From Rhynchopus euleeides (Eukaryota; Euglenozoa; Diplonemea; Diplonemida; Diplonemidae), in contig OY723267.1 of the NCBI GenBank assembly GCA_963210315.1, forward strand, positions 1,674,001-1,738,000: DNA of 64,000 nt, written 5' to 3'. Shown here piece by piece: positions 45,701 to 60,700 of the stretch. The notes below the pieces were generated by a model. That model was not told where the DNA came from and searched no databases. It saw only the letters and a program-made list of their open reading frames with translations. The translations under genes were made by a program, and so were the position numbers. The first letter of the stretch is position 1, and the number at the start of each line of letters is the position of its first letter.

Positions 45701-48700
45701 GCATACGATGAGCTGATGGCAGACAACGTGGTTGTATTCGGGATTGTCATGAAGCGTTACAAATACCGCACGGCGTTTGACATCGATGCAGAGGACAAGT
45801 TGACGCAGCTGGTGAGCGTGCCCAAGGAGGAGCACTACCTGCCGCTTGAGGTGGACGAGATCTCAGATGAAGTGCTTAATGCGCTGTGCGACCCATTGTC
45901 GAAGTTCGGGAAGGTTGTCGCACCCCCTGCGAACCTGTCGCACCTGCCGTGCCCTGTGTGGGGTTTTGAGAACGAGTGCAACGCAGATGCGCAGTGCGAG
46001 TGGCAGACACCTGCCCTGTCGAAGTGTGAGGGAGACAACAGCGAGGGGTGCCCGAACCTCAACTGCCTGCACATTCCCCACGAATACAAGGGGCTCTACA
46101 CCTGCAACCAGTGCAGGTTGGCGCGTGCCGAGATCACGTGTGGCCCGACTATCATTGGTGGCATTCTGGGGACATGCAAGCCGACGCACTGCATCCATTG
46201 CTGCAACTCCACATGTTGCGAGGCCGATCCGTTGTGTGGTTGGGTTGTCGCGGACAACACCTGCGAGCGGAAAGTGTGTGAGTACGACAACCCAACGGCA
46301 TGTCTTGCCGACCCCAACCACCTCTGCGATTGGAATGCGACGACAAACTCCTGCGAGCTGAAGTACTGCGAGGCTGTCTTCGTCGAGGGCGGCTGTGAGA
46401 AGCGGAGTGACCTCTGCGAGTGGGACGCAGGTGCTGGCGGGGCCGCCACTCCCCACGAATGCCTTAAGAAGGACCTCTGTGCCGAGCACACCGAAGGGCC
46501 CTGCAAGCTGGACACCTCCTGCCAGTGGAACTGCACGTCCGCCACGTGCCGCGCATCGGATTGCTACTTCACCTCCGAGACGGACTGCAAGAGTGAGCCT
46601 GAGTGTATCTGGGATACAATGGGCTGCAGAGAGAACCACTGCGTCCTGAACAACGACACGGCGCTCTGCGATGGGTCGTGCAACAACTGTACCTGGGACA
46701 CCACCACGGACCCTGACCACTGCAGGGAGGACCTCTGCAAGCCCCTCGCCGAGCAGCCGTGCACCGCCACGACGCACTGCCGGTGGATCGGCACAGAATG
46801 CGTCGAAGGGTACTGCACCCAGTTCGACGACAATGTCGGGGCCTGCGGGGCAGACCCTCGTTGCGAGTACAGGGTGGACGTGACGCCCTCGGGTTGCTTC
46901 CCGACACAGTGCACAGAGACGCACGGTGGCATCCCTGCGCATACGCTGGACAGCACGACATGCACTGCAGACCCTCAGTGTCAGACAGGCACCGATGCTG
47001 TTGGCGGCTACTGCGAACCTATGCTGTGTGGCGACTACACCACACCTTGCGACTGCAACGTCCGTGACCCGGAGTGCTACTGGGACAACGTCGTGGGAAG
47101 CTGTGTGCACTCGTCGCGGGAGGCGTGCCCTGACCTGGACATTGCATTCCTGCTGGGGTCGTCTGCGACGCTGGACGACGCGTTTGGGGCTTATCACAAC
47201 GGGTTTCAAGGGATGGTTGAGGAGCTGCTTGCTTTTACAAACACTGCAACCCTGACGGGAGAGGCCAGTGGCACGGCCTCAACGGCGACTGGGGGGACCA
47301 TGCGGTTGGGCTTCGTGCAGTACGGCGAACAGGGGTCTGTCTACCAGTGCAAGAACGATGGCAGCGGGTGTGCTGGCTGTCCGCAGCCAGGCCCCTCAGG
47401 GCCCTGCACAGACGGGGGTTTCAGCGGGTTGCGCAGCGAAGTTGAAAACGACCTGCGCTGGCACCAACAGAATGTCATGTCTGCCATGGACAACTACCTC
47501 CCGACGGCGCTGCAGGCAGCGGTGTCGCTGTTTGCTACATCGCCCTCCCACAGGCAGAAGGTGCTCATCATCGTCAATGACTACACGCTGGAACCGCAAG
47601 AGCCACAGAAATCTACCGAGATCCCTGCGCTCCTGACTCAGCTGGCGGGGAACTCTGTCCACACCTTCACCGTGGTGCTGCAGAAGGGTGCGCTGCCCAC
47701 CATGTTAACCTTGCAGGCCGAGGGGTCCTTCAAGCCGATTGCCTCGTCGCCGCAGGACACTCACACCACAACCCTGGAGCTGCGGAACCTGGACACGCTG
47801 CTGTCCTCTATGTGCTCTCCTGGCAGCACGTTTGGCGCGGAGATCACGAAGCTGGAGCTGGCAACGGCGCCTGCCCTGCCGTGCGCGAGCTGGGGGACAG
47901 AGCTGTCCTGCCGTGCTGATGCAAGCTGTGCCTGGAACCCCGCGTCTCCTTCCTGCAGCGGCGCAGGTGAGTGTGCAAACCTCAACTGTCGGACACTGAC
48001 AACGGCACAGATTGGCGTGTTCACCTGCAGCGAGTGCACGCTCGTGGCTGGATCGATCCAGTGCACGGCAGGGGCATCGTACCCTGCGTCTGGCTCCTGC
48101 GAGGTGAACCCCTGCAACAATATCTGCACGCAGCCGGAATGTGAGGCCAGCCCTAACACGTGCACCTGGGCAGGCAACGAGTGTCAGGATGTGCTGTGTG
48201 AATACGTCACGGAGGGGACGTGCGAGCAGGACACGCTGTGCCATTGGAACGCTTCTTCGACTCCTCAGGAGTGCGATATGCAGGAGTGTTTGTACTTCTC
48301 CTCAGGGACCTGCAACAACGACCCCTTGTGCGAGTGGGACCCCACGACTGATGAATGTGTGCAGACGCAACCCGACTGCACAACCCTCACGACGGCCGAG
48401 GACTGCAACTCACACCACAGTGGAAAGTGCGAGTGGGACTGTGCCACCGGGACATGTGGTCTTCGTGCATGCGTCCACTCCTACCAGACTGAATGTGTGG
48501 CTGACACCGCATGCCTGTGGGATGACCCAGCCACCCTATGCCATGCGAAGCGGTGTCTTGCAACTGTTCAGGCCACTTGCATCGCGGACACGGCATGTGA
48601 GTGGACAGGCACAGTCTGCCAGACCCACGCTTGCTACGACCATGCAAGCGAGTTCCTCTGCGAGTCCGACCCCCAATGCATGTTCAGCACCTCCCAATGC

Positions 48701-51700
48701 GGCATCTGCATGCCACGTGTTTGCGACGACACGTACGGCACGTCAGCGGCAGACTGCACAGCCGACCCCCTCGGCAAGCACTGCCAACTCGATGCCAGCA
48801 CCGGGTTGTGTGTCGACCTCAAGTGCGACGACTACAACTCGTATACAAGTGGCCCGTCGTGCCCTTGCAAGGATGACTCACGGTGCGAGTTCGACCAGAC
48901 TGTAACCCCCCCGAAGTGCAAGAAGCTGGAATACGGCAACTGCCCAGACATCGATGTCGCAATCGCCCTTGACGGATCGTGCACCACAAACGAATACTTC
49001 GGGATGCACCCGAACGGGTTTGAAGGCATGCTGGAGGCTGTCCGTGACTGGGTGCGTGTGGCGCCACTGACGGGTGAGAGCGCGTCTGTGGGTGTTGGGA
49101 GTACTGACAGCACGAAGTCGATGCGGTTTGCCATCAGCCAGTTCGCGCAGGACGTGCAGGTGGCGAATTGCCCTACTTGCGCTTGTGGCACCAACGCGCT
49201 GAACATTAACTCCGGCTCTACACAATGCGGGAAGTTCTCGGGTGTGCGTTCTGAAATCGAAGCGGATCTGATGTGGCACCAGAGCAACGGCAGGACCACA
49301 CCCCCGTGCAACCCAACGCTGCAACAGGCGGTGCAGTGGGCGAGAAGTCTCTTTGTCGAGTCGCCACCGGCGCGCACGAAGGCGCTCGTGGTTCTCGTGA
49401 AGGGCGACGCCACCGTCGAGGTCACTGCACTGCGCGATGCACTTGCGTCAGTTGGCGTGCGTGTTTTTGGCGTGAAGGTTACCAAGGGCGCAATCCCCAC
49501 AGTGCATGACACTGCCATTGCCACCAAGATGATGAGCAACCTGGTGACGCCTGCCTCTGCGTCAGCTCTCGTCACCGGAGACCTTGCTGCTATCCATGCA
49601 GAGTTTGAGAAGTTCTGCAATCCTGCAGGCCACTTCGGATCGATCGTCACTCAGGGGCTTGTCTCAACCGCGCAGGTCAAGGCCTGTGTGGAACTCGGGA
49701 CAACAGATTCATGCAACAGCAGGGAGACCTGCGAGTGGTCTAGCGTCGCAATGGTGTGCCAGGACCATCCATGCTACCCCCACTGCGATGAAGCGACGTG
49801 CCTTGCTGACACGCCGAACAACTGCATGTGGGACGACACGACGCACACATGCACGAAGACCGTGTGTGAGAAGATCGTGCTCCAGGGCACTTGCGAGAGC
49901 AACGACGACTGCCAGTGGGACGTCACGAAGTCCCCTCCCTGCACTCCTGTGGACTGCCTGGCCAAGACGGAAGCTGACTGCGACAAGCACGGGGCTGGCT
50001 GCACGTGGGTGTCCACGACTGGGACGTGCGAGGTGACGCCCTGCTACCACAACGCATCCGCGCCGTGCGTGGCAGAGCCTGGCTGTGAGTGGGACGATGC
50101 CTGTCCAGACCCTGCCGACCACATATGCCGTGTCATCCCCTGCAGCTCTGCCGTCCATGCGACAGTGCAGGGCTGCAACGCAGACCTGATGTGTGCGTGG
50201 AGTACGCAGTCTGTCTGCGAGAAGGTGCCGTGCGCTGAGTTTGCCAACGAGAAGTGCTGCGTGTTCCACACCGAGTGCGAGTGGGACGTCAGCGGATCGC
50301 CTGCTGTGTGCGTCCAGAAGTACTGCCCCAAGACGTACCCATCCGCAACGATGAGCGCATCCTGCGAGGACGACCTGCAGTGCATGTTCAACGCTACTTC
50401 ACAGACATGTATCGAGAAGAACTGCAACGACTACGCGGAGTGCGTCTGCCGCGCCGACCCGCAGTGCTACTGGGACGCAACCCAGGCCACCCCCAGCTGT
50501 CGCAACGCTGAGTATGGCGAGTGCCCTCTGATGGACGTGGTGTTCCTGCTGGACAGTTCACAGAACATGGCGCTGCAGTTCGGCCGCCACCCCGACGGAT
50601 ACTTCGGTGTGATCTCTGCCCTGAAGGCGTGGATGGGCCTGCTCCCCCTGACGGGTGAGGTGGGTGGGCAGACATCAGACCCTGCCACCGTCTCTGGCAT
50701 GCGCACTGCGGTGGTGCAGTTTGCAGGGCAGAAGCCGGAGCCCCTTGCGGGTATCACTGGGCTGGCATCTGCGAGGATGTCGCCGATTGGCACCGGCAGC
50801 GGGGGGCGCCTGACGGGGTCCCTCCCGCAGGTGACAGGCGACTTGGACTGGGCGGAGACGAACCAGCTTGGCAACCCGCACGTGATGCTGCAGAAGGGTC
50901 TGGCCAAGGCCGGCGATGTATTTGACAACCTGCACCTGCTGAATGGAAGGAAGCGCATTCTTATCGTCATCACACAGGGTACCATCCAGGACACCGCATC
51001 GCTGAACGCTGCACGCCAGGTCCTGGCTGACGAGCAGGTGGAGATATTCGGGGTGGTCATCAGGCGTTTCCCCGCCCTGACGGCTGCTGACACTGAAGCG
51101 GAGGCTGAGCTGAAGAAGATCGCATCTGCCCCTCAGGACGCGTACGTGCAAAATATTGAGCTGGACGAGCTGCGCCCCCTGATTCTGGACACACTCTGCA
51201 AACCCGACGGGGCCTTCGGACATCTGATTGTCCGCACAACCAACACACAGAATGGTGTTCACCTACCCTGTCCCAACTACGGGAGTGATGCGCAAGCTTG
51301 TGCACGCGACGCCGGGTGTATCTTCGATGCCGCAACCCTGGTTTGCATCGACTCGCCGTGTGTCCACCACTGTGCGGAACCCAACTGCACTGCCGACACT
51401 GCCAACCTGTGCGCGTGGAACACGACGACAGACAGCTGTGTGAAGGAAACCATCTGTTCGCATACGACAAACGAGACATGTGTTGCGGACACGTACGGCT
51501 GTTCCTGGGATACGGCGCGTACCCCTCCTTGCCAGGAGCGCGACTGCAACGAGCGTACCGAGAGCACGTGCAACAATGACCCGTCGCAGATGTGCATCTG
51601 GGACCCGAATGCATCGCCTTTCCAGTGTAACATCAAACCCTGCTGGTACGTGGACTCTACCAACTGCACAGGTGACCCTGCTTGCGTGTGGACCACCCCT

Positions 51701-54700
51701 TCGTGCGGGGGGCCAGAGGTTTGCAAGGTGCGGGCATGCGTGCACACCGATCAGGCCGCGTGCACTGGCGATCTTCTTTGCGAGTGGGTGTCGAATGCAT
51801 GCCAGGTGCAGCCCTGTGCGCAGTATGAGGCGGAGGGTTGCTGCGACCGGAAGGACGAGTGCAAGTGGGCGACCATTGCACCCGTGTGTCTGGTGGAAGA
51901 GTGCACCCTGCTGGGCGATCAGCCCTCGTGCGATGCAGACGCCGACTGCCAATTCCGTGCAAATGCCACTGGGGTTCAGAAGTGCCTCCCCCTGGACTGC
52001 AGCACCTTCAGCGAACGTTGTCCCTGCAATCAACGTGTGAACTGCTACTGGAAGCCCACACCGGCAGGAGGGCAATGCACGAGCAGCGGGTACGGCGTGT
52101 GTCCCACAATGGACATTGGGATCCTTCTCGACAGCTCCACCCCGATGCAGCAGTCCTTCGGATCGCACCCCAATGGCTACGAGGGCGTCGTGGAGATGCT
52201 GCGTTCGTGGGCAAAAGGGCTGCCTCTGAACGGGGAGGCGGGTCTTCTTCGCACAGCGAGCGTGCAGGATAACGGTGGCGTGCGCATGGGCTTGATTCAA
52301 TACAGCGGCGATGCGTCGGGTGCAGCTGTATCGAGGTCAGCCCCTTTCCTCCTCCCGGGGGGTACGCAGGGCCTCCTGTCGGGGCTGTATACAGAAGTGT
52401 CGGCCGACCTGGACTGGCATGCAGACAACCCCCTCGGTGGGCCAGCCCTTTCCTCCCAGTCCGGGCTTGCCACGGCGCTCAGCACCTTCGCGCAGGCTTC
52501 TCCACTCGATGGTCGGAAACGGGTGTTGTTTGTGATCTCTGGCAGCCCCATTGCCGACACTTCATCAGTGGCGCAGCAGCTCAGCTTCCTCACACATCTC
52601 GGCATCGAGACGTTTGGTGTCGTCCTTCGGAAAGGCTCGTCGTACACAGCTGGCGACACCCTTGCTGAGCAGGAGATGCAGAAGATCGTTGCTGCGCCTT
52701 CTGTCGACCATGTTCGCAGCATCGAGATCGCAGACCTGCCGAAGCTGCTGTCTGACATGTGCGACCCGAACGGCCCCTGGGGCAACCTCATTGGTGCACC
52801 AGCACCTGTTCCAACCACAGGCCAACACCTGCCTTGCCCAGACTACACAGTGAAGTCCAGCTGCGATGCTGACGTTGGATGCATCTGGTCGGATGCCGGT
52901 GTGAGCTGCGAAGACCATCCATGCCTGAAGTTCTGCACGGAACCAGAATGCACTGCAGCAGCGTCCTCCAACTGCTCTTGGAATGCCACCGATGCGTCGT
53001 GCTTCAAGGAGCCCACCCCTGTCTGCACATGCAAGTACAACACCACCGATATCGCCTACAACATGGGGAAGTGCCAAGCCGACCCCCTGTGCCTGTGGGA
53101 CAGCTCCGGTCAAGTGTGCACTTTTGACGAGTGCAAGAGTTCTGATGTCTGTTCCACAATCGGCCAGACGTGCAACGATCCTGACCCAAGCCCGTGTTCA
53201 CAGGGGGACTGGACGTGCACGTGCGCACTACCTTCGACAGGGAGTGCTGTCGCACAGGTGGCTTCGTGTGTCATCGACGAATGCAGCTACACGTGTCCAT
53301 CATGTGAGGCAGGGAAGTGCACACCAGGGCAGTATTGTTCTGACCCGAACACGGATGCAGCATCACTTTCCGACTGGACGTGCATCTGCATTGCCCCAGC
53401 CACCGGTGTAGCGCAGGCGAACACAGCGCAGTGCGTCCTCGATGAGTGCACTGTCACTGCCAATTGCACCACATGCGAGCGGGATGCGTGCTCTTCCGTT
53501 GGGCAGACGTGCAACGACCCAAACGTTGATGCGACCTCGATCAGTGATTGGACTTGCGCATGCCAACCCCCGTCAAATGCGACACTGGCGGGAGGGCCTG
53601 CGGACTGTCGAGTAGATGAGTGCCAACCACACCTGCCAGGTGGCATCTGTGCCACCGCAGGTCAAACATGCTCGGATCCCGACCTCCTGCAGGAAGGAGA
53701 TTGGGTGTGCACCTGTGCACCCCCAACAACCGGTGCTGAAACTGGTCAGGTGTCAGGATGCCAGATAGATGAATGTTCTGCCACATGTGCCACATGTGCC
53801 AATGGTGCTTGTACTGCAGGCCAGACGTGCGACGACCCGAACCATTACGACACGAGTCTCAGTGACTGGACATGCACATGCCCACCACCTTCCATCGGGC
53901 AGGCCACGGCAAATACTGCGGAGTGTATTCTGGACGAGTGCCGGACGGTGGGCTGCCCGACCTGTGCAGGATCAACGTGCACGGCAGGCTCACAGAACTG
54001 CTTCGACCCCGATACCTCGAGTGCAAGCCTCGATGACTGGCAATGCGTGTGCAACCCGCCAGCAAATGCGACGAGTTTGAGGGGGCTGGCGAACTGCTCC
54101 TTCGACGAGTGTGAGTTGCACAGGGACACATGTACATCGGTGGATCAACTTTGCCACGACCCGAATGGCCTGAACCAGGGGGATTGGCAGTGCCTTTGCG
54201 CATCTCCCTTCTCGGGGCAGGCAACAGCACAAATGGCAAACTGCTCCATCGACGAATGTGCGGTACAGGACTGTCTGACATGTGCGAACTCAACATGTGC
54301 CTCTGCTGGTCAGATCTGCGCGGATGCCGACACGGCTGGCTCTTCACTCTACTCGTGGGAGTGTGTCTGCCCCGCACCATCAACTGGAGGGGCCGTGGCG
54401 AACGCGGCGGTCTGCGACCTGGACGAGTGCGCCATCACCGGTTGCCCAACGTGCGAGGACGGCGCCTGTGCGGCAGCGGGTCAGAAGTGCATCGATCCGC
54501 AACCTTATCTGAGCAGCACAGCCGACTGGATATGCGCCTGTCCACCTCCTTCGAACGCAACGTTAGTGGGAGGGCTTGCAGATTGTCGTGTAGACGAATG
54601 CACGATTGACAGTGCGGTGTGCACGAACATTGGACAGACCTGCACAGACCCGGACCTGTTGAAGGAGCACGACTGGACCTGCAACTGCCCGCCGCCGTCG

Positions 54701-57700
54701 AGTGGTTCTGCCGTCGGTCAGGTTGCGACGTGCACTCTTGACGAATGTGCACTGACATGCCCCACATGCGAGATGGGGACTTGTGGAGGAGCGTCACAGA
54801 CCTGCACCGACCCGAACACCGACTGGAAGTCCCTGAACGACTGGGTGTGCCTGTGCCCGGCACCTTCGGTGGGCAATGCCACTGCCAATGTTGCGATCTG
54901 TGCCATGGATGAGTGTGCGGCCACCTGTGCGACTTGCGAGGCTGGGATCTGCGCGATTGGAGGGCAGACGTGCGAGGACCCGATGCCCTACTTCAAGGAT
55001 CAGAAGGATTGGATCTGCGCCTGTCCTCCTCCGTCAAACGCCACACTTGTTGGAGGGTTGGCCGACTGCCGTGTCGACGAATGTGTCTTGCGCGCTGTCA
55101 CGTGCACTGCGGCTGGCCAGACCTGCAACGATCCTGATCTTCTTGTGGAGCACGACTGGGTGTGCAACTGCCCGTCTCCCGCAACTGGCAGTGCGACAGC
55201 GCAGGTGTCTTCGTGTACCGTGGATGAGTGTGCAGTGCAGAACTGCGCGACGTGTGCCAATACAACTTGCAGTGCGCGCTCTCAAACCTGTTCCGACCCG
55301 AACCCGGACTGGAAGTCTGTCAACGACTGGGTGTGCACCTGCCCGCCGCCTTCGACTGGCAGCGCCGTTGCCAATGATGCACAGTGTATCATGGACGAGT
55401 GCTCTGTGCAGACGTGCCCGACTTGCGCGACGACGACGTGCAGTGCTGGTGGTCAGACGTGCATTGACCCGAGTGCTTTGTACGAGGATACCAACGACTG
55501 GATCTGCGCCTGCCCTCCTCCTTCGAACGCGACACTTGTTGGTGGACTGGCAGACTGTCGCGTGGACGAGTGCAGCTTCTACGGAGGAACATGCACGAAC
55601 ATTGGACAGACCTGCACAGACCCGGACCTGTTGAAGGAGCACGACTGGACCTGCAACTGCCCGCCGCCGTCGAGTGGTTCTGCCATCGGTCAGGTTGCGA
55701 CGTGCACTCTTGATGAATGTGCACTGACATGCCCCACATGCGAGATGGGGACTTGTGGAGGAGCGTCACAGACCTGCACCGACCCGAACACCGACTGGAA
55801 GTCCCTGAACGACTGGGTGTGCCTGTGCCCGGCACCTTCCGTGGGCAATGCCACTGCCAATGTTGCGATCTGTGCCATGGATGAGTGTGCGGCCACCTGT
55901 GCGACTTGTGAAGCGAAAGTGTGCTCTGCGGGTGGGCAGACGTGCGAGGACCCGATGCCCTACTTCAAGGATCAAAGCGATTGGATCTGCGCCTGTCCTC
56001 CTCCGTCAAACGCCACACTTGTTGGAGGGTTGGCCGACTGCCGTGTCGACGAGTGCCAAATGCACGGTGTCACGTGCACTGCGGCTGGCCAGACCTGCAA
56101 CGATCCTGATCTTCTTGTGGAGCACGACTGGGTGTGCAACTGCCCGTCTCCCGCAACTGGCAGTGCGACAGCGCAGGTGTCTTCGTGTACCGTGGATGAG
56201 TGTGCAGTGCAGAACTGCGCGACGTGTGCCAATACAACTTGCAGTGCGCGCTCTCAAACCTGTTCCGACCCGAACCCGGACTGGAAGTCTGTCAACGACT
56301 GGGTGTGCACCTGCCCGCCGCCTTCGACTGGCAGCGCCGTTGCCAATGATGCACAGTGTATCATGGATGAGTGCTCTGTGCAGACGTGCCCGACTTGCGC
56401 GACTACGACGTGCAGTGCTGGTGGTCAGACGTGCATTGACCCGAGTGCTTTGTACGAGGATACCAACGACTGGATCTGCGCCTGCCCTCCTCCTTCGAAC
56501 GCGACACTTGTTGGTGGACTGGCTGACTGCCGTGTCGACGAGTGCAGCTTCTACGGAGGAACGTGCACGAACATTGGACAGACCTGCACAGACCCGGACC
56601 TGTTGAAGGAGCACGACTGGACTTGCAACTGCCCGCCGCCGTCGAGTGGTTCTGCCGTCGGTCAGGTTGCGACGTGCACTCTTGATGAATGTGCACTGAC
56701 ATGCCCCACATGCGAGATGGGGACTTGTGGAGGAGCGTCACAGACCTGCACCGACCCGAACACCGACTGGAAGTCCCTCAACGACTGGGTGTGCCTGTGC
56801 CCGGCACCTTCCGTGGGGAATGCCACCGCAAATGTTGCGATCTGTGCCATGGATGAGTGTGCGGCCACCTGTGCGACTTGCGAGGCTGGGATCTGTGCGA
56901 TTGGAGGGCAGACGTGCGTGGACCCGATGCCCTACTTCAAGGATCAGAAGGACTGGATCTGCGCCTGTCCTCCTCCGTCAAACGCCACACTTGTTGGAGG
57001 GTTGGCCGACTGCCGTGTCGACGAATGTGTCTTGCACGCTGTTACGTGTACGGCGGCGGGACAGAGTTGTCACGATCCCCAGTTCTTGGTGGAGCACGAC
57101 TGGACATGTAGGTGTCCATCTCCCGCAACTGGCAGTGCGACAGCGCAGGTGTCTTCGTGTACCGTGGATGAGTGTGCAGTGCAGAACTGCGCGACGTGTG
57201 CCAATACAACTTGCAGTGCGCGCTCCCAAACCTGTTCCGACCAGAACCCGGACTGGAAGTCTGTCAACGACTGGGTGTGCACCTGCCCGCCGCCTTCGAC
57301 TGGCAGCGCCGTTGCCAATGATGCACAGTGTATCATGGATGAGTGCTCTGTGCAGACCTGCCCGACTTGCGCGACGACGACGTGCAGTGCTGGTGGTCAG
57401 ACGTGCATTGACCCCAGTGCTTTGTACGAGGATACCAACGACTGGATCTGCGCCTGCCCTCCTCCTTCGAACGCGACACTTGTTGGTGGACTGGCAGACT
57501 GTCGCGTGGACGAGTGCAGCTTCTACGGAGGAACATGCACGAACATTGGACAGACCTGCACAGACCCGGACCTGTTGAAGGAGCACGACTGGACTTGCAA
57601 CTGCCCGCCGCCGTCGAGTGGTTCTGCAGTCGGTCAGGTTGCGACGTGCACTCTTGATGAATGTGCACTGACATGCCCCACGTGCGAGATGGGGACTTGT

Positions 57701-60700
57701 GGAGGAGCGTCACAGACCTGCACCGACCCGAACACCGACTGGAAGTCCCTGAACGACTGGGTGTGCCTGTGCCCGGCACCTTCCGTGGGCAATGCCACTG
57801 CCAATGTTGCGATCTGTGCCATGGATGAGTGTGCGGCCACCTGTGCGACTTGTGAAGCGAATGTGTGCTCTGCGGGTGGGCAGACGTGCGAGGACCCGAT
57901 GCCCTACTTCAAGGATCAAAGCGATTGGATCTGCGCCTGTCCTCCTCCGTCAAACGCCACACTTGTTGGAGGGTTGGCCGACTGCCGTGTCGACGAATGT
58001 GTCTTGCACGCTGTTACGTGCACTGCGGCTGGCCAGACCTGCAACGATCCTGATCTTCTTGTGGAGCACGATTGGGTGTGTACCTGCCCGTCTCCCGCAA
58101 CTGGCAGTGCGACAGCGCAGGTGTCTTCGTGTACCGTGGATGAGTGTGCAGTGCAGAACTGCGCGACGTGTGCCAATACAACTTGCAGTGCGCGCTCTCA
58201 AACCTGTTCCGACCCGAACCCGGTCTGGAAGTCTGTCAACGACTGGGTGTGCACCTGCCCGCCGCCTTCGACTGGCAGCGCCGTTGCCAATGATGCACAG
58301 TGTATCATGGATGAGTGCTCTGTGCAGACGTGCCCGACTTGCGCGACGACGACGTGCAGTGCTGGTGGTCAGACGTGCATTGACCCGAGTGCTTTGTACG
58401 AGGATACCAACGACTGGATCTGCGCCTGCCCTCCTCCTTCGAACGCGACACTTGTTGGTGGACTGGCAGACTGTCGCGTGGACGAGTGCAGCTTCTACGG
58501 AGGAACGTGCACGAACATTGGACAGACCTGCACAGACCCGGACCTGTTGAAGGAGCACGACTGGACCTGCAACTGCCCGCCGCCGTCGAGTGGTTCTGCC
58601 ATCGGTCAGGTTGCGACGTGCACTCTTGATGAATGTGCACTGACATGCCCCACATGCGAGATGGGGACTTGTGGAGGAGCGTCACAGACCTGCACCGACC
58701 CGAACACCGACTGGAAGTCCCTCAACGACTGGGTGTGCCTGTGCCCAGCACCTTCCGTGGGCAATGCCACCGCAAATGTTGCGATCTGTGCCATGGATGA
58801 GTGTGCGGCCACCTGTGCGACTTGTGAATCGAATGTGTGCTCGGCGGGTGGGCAGACGTGCGAGGACCCGATGCCCTACTTCAAGGATCAAAGCGATTGG
58901 ATCTGCGCCTGTCCTCCTCCGTCAAACGCCACACTTGTTGGAGGGTTGGCCGACTGCCGTGTCGACGAGTGCCAAATGCACGGTGTCACGTGCACTGCGT
59001 CTGGCCAGACCTGCAACGATCCTGATCTTCTTGTGGAGCACGACTGGGTGTGCAACTGCCCGTCTCCCGCAACTGGCAGTGCGACAGCGCAGGTGTCTTC
59101 GTGTACCGTGGATGAGTGTGCAGTGCAGAACTGCGCGACGTGTGCCAATACAACTTGCAGTGCGCGCTCCCAAACCTGTTCCGACCCGAACCCGGACTGG
59201 AAGTCTGTCAACGACTGGGTGTGCACCTGCCCGCCGCCTTCGACTGGCAGCGCCGTTGCCAATGATGCACAGTGTATCATGGATGAGTGCTCTGTGCAGA
59301 CGTGCCCGACCTGCGCGACGACGACGTGCAGTGCTGGTGGTCAGACGTGCATTGACCCGAGTGCTTTGTACGAGGATACCAACGACTGGATCTGCGCCTG
59401 CCCTCCTCCTTCGAACGCGACACTTGTTGGTGGACTGGCTGACTGCCGTGTCGACGAGTGCAGCTTCTACGGAGGAACGTGCACGAACATTGGACAGACC
59501 TGCACAGACCCGGACCTGTTGAAGGAGCACGACTGGACCTGCAGCTGCCCGCCGCCGTCGAGTGGTTCTGCCGTCGGTCAGGTTGCGACGTGCACTCTTG
59601 ATGAATGTCCACTGACATGCCCCACATGCGAGATGGGGACTTGTGGAGGAGCGTCACAGACCTGCACCGACCCGAACACCGACTGGAAGTCCCTCAACGA
59701 CTGGGTGTGCCTGTGCCCGGCACCTTCCGTGGGCAATGCCACAGCAAATGTTGCGATCTGTGCCATGGATGAGTGTGCGGCCACCTGTGCGACTTGTGAA
59801 GCGAATGTGTGCTCTGGTGGTGGGCAGACGTGCAAGGATTCCCTACCTTTTTTCAAGGATCAAAGCGACTGGATCTGCGCCTGTCCTCCTCCGTCAAACG
59901 CCACACTTGTTGGAGGGTTGGCCGACTGCCGTGTCGACGAGTGCCAAATGCACGGTGTCACGTGCACTGCGGCTGGCCAGACCTGCAACGATCCTGATCT
60001 TCTTGTGGAGCACGACTGGGTGTGCAACTGCCCGTCTCCCGCAACTGGCAGTGCGACATCGCAGGTGTCTTCGTGTACCGTGGATGAGTGTGCAGTGCAG
60101 AACTGCGCGACGTGTGCCAATACAACGTGCAGTGCGCGCTCTCAAACCTGTTCCGACCCGAACCCTGACTGGAAGTCTGTCAACGACTGGGTGTGCACCT
60201 GCCCGCCGCCTTCGACTGGCAGCGCCGTTGCCAATGATGCACAGTGTATCATGGATGAGTGCTCTGTGCAGACGTGCCCGACTTGCGCGACGACGACGTG
60301 CAGTGCTGGTGGTCAGACGTGCATTGACCCGAGCGCTTTGTACGAGGATACCAACGACTGGATCTGCGCCTGCCCCCCTCCTTCGAACGCGACACTTGTT
60401 GGTGGACTGGCAGACTGTCGCGTGGACGAGTGCAGCTTCTACGGAGGAACATGCACGAACATTGGACAGACCTGCACAGACCCGGACCTGTTGAAGGAGC
60501 ACGACTGGACTTGCAACTGCCCGCCGCTGTCGAGTGGTTCTGCCGTCGGTCAGGTTGCGACGTGCACTCTTGACGAATGTGCACTGACATGCCCCACGTG
60601 CGAGATGGGGACTTGTGGAGGAGCGTCACAGACCTGCACCGACCCGAACACCGACTGGAAGTCCCTGAACGACTGGGTGTGCCTGTGCCCGGCACCTTCC

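Noticed and set aside
45863-47209. 448-codon minus-strand frame, and similar 190-340-codon frames opposite the giant gene
   Set aside because: Shadows of a Cys- and GC-rich coding strand; no domain is recognised and the plus frame is continuous.
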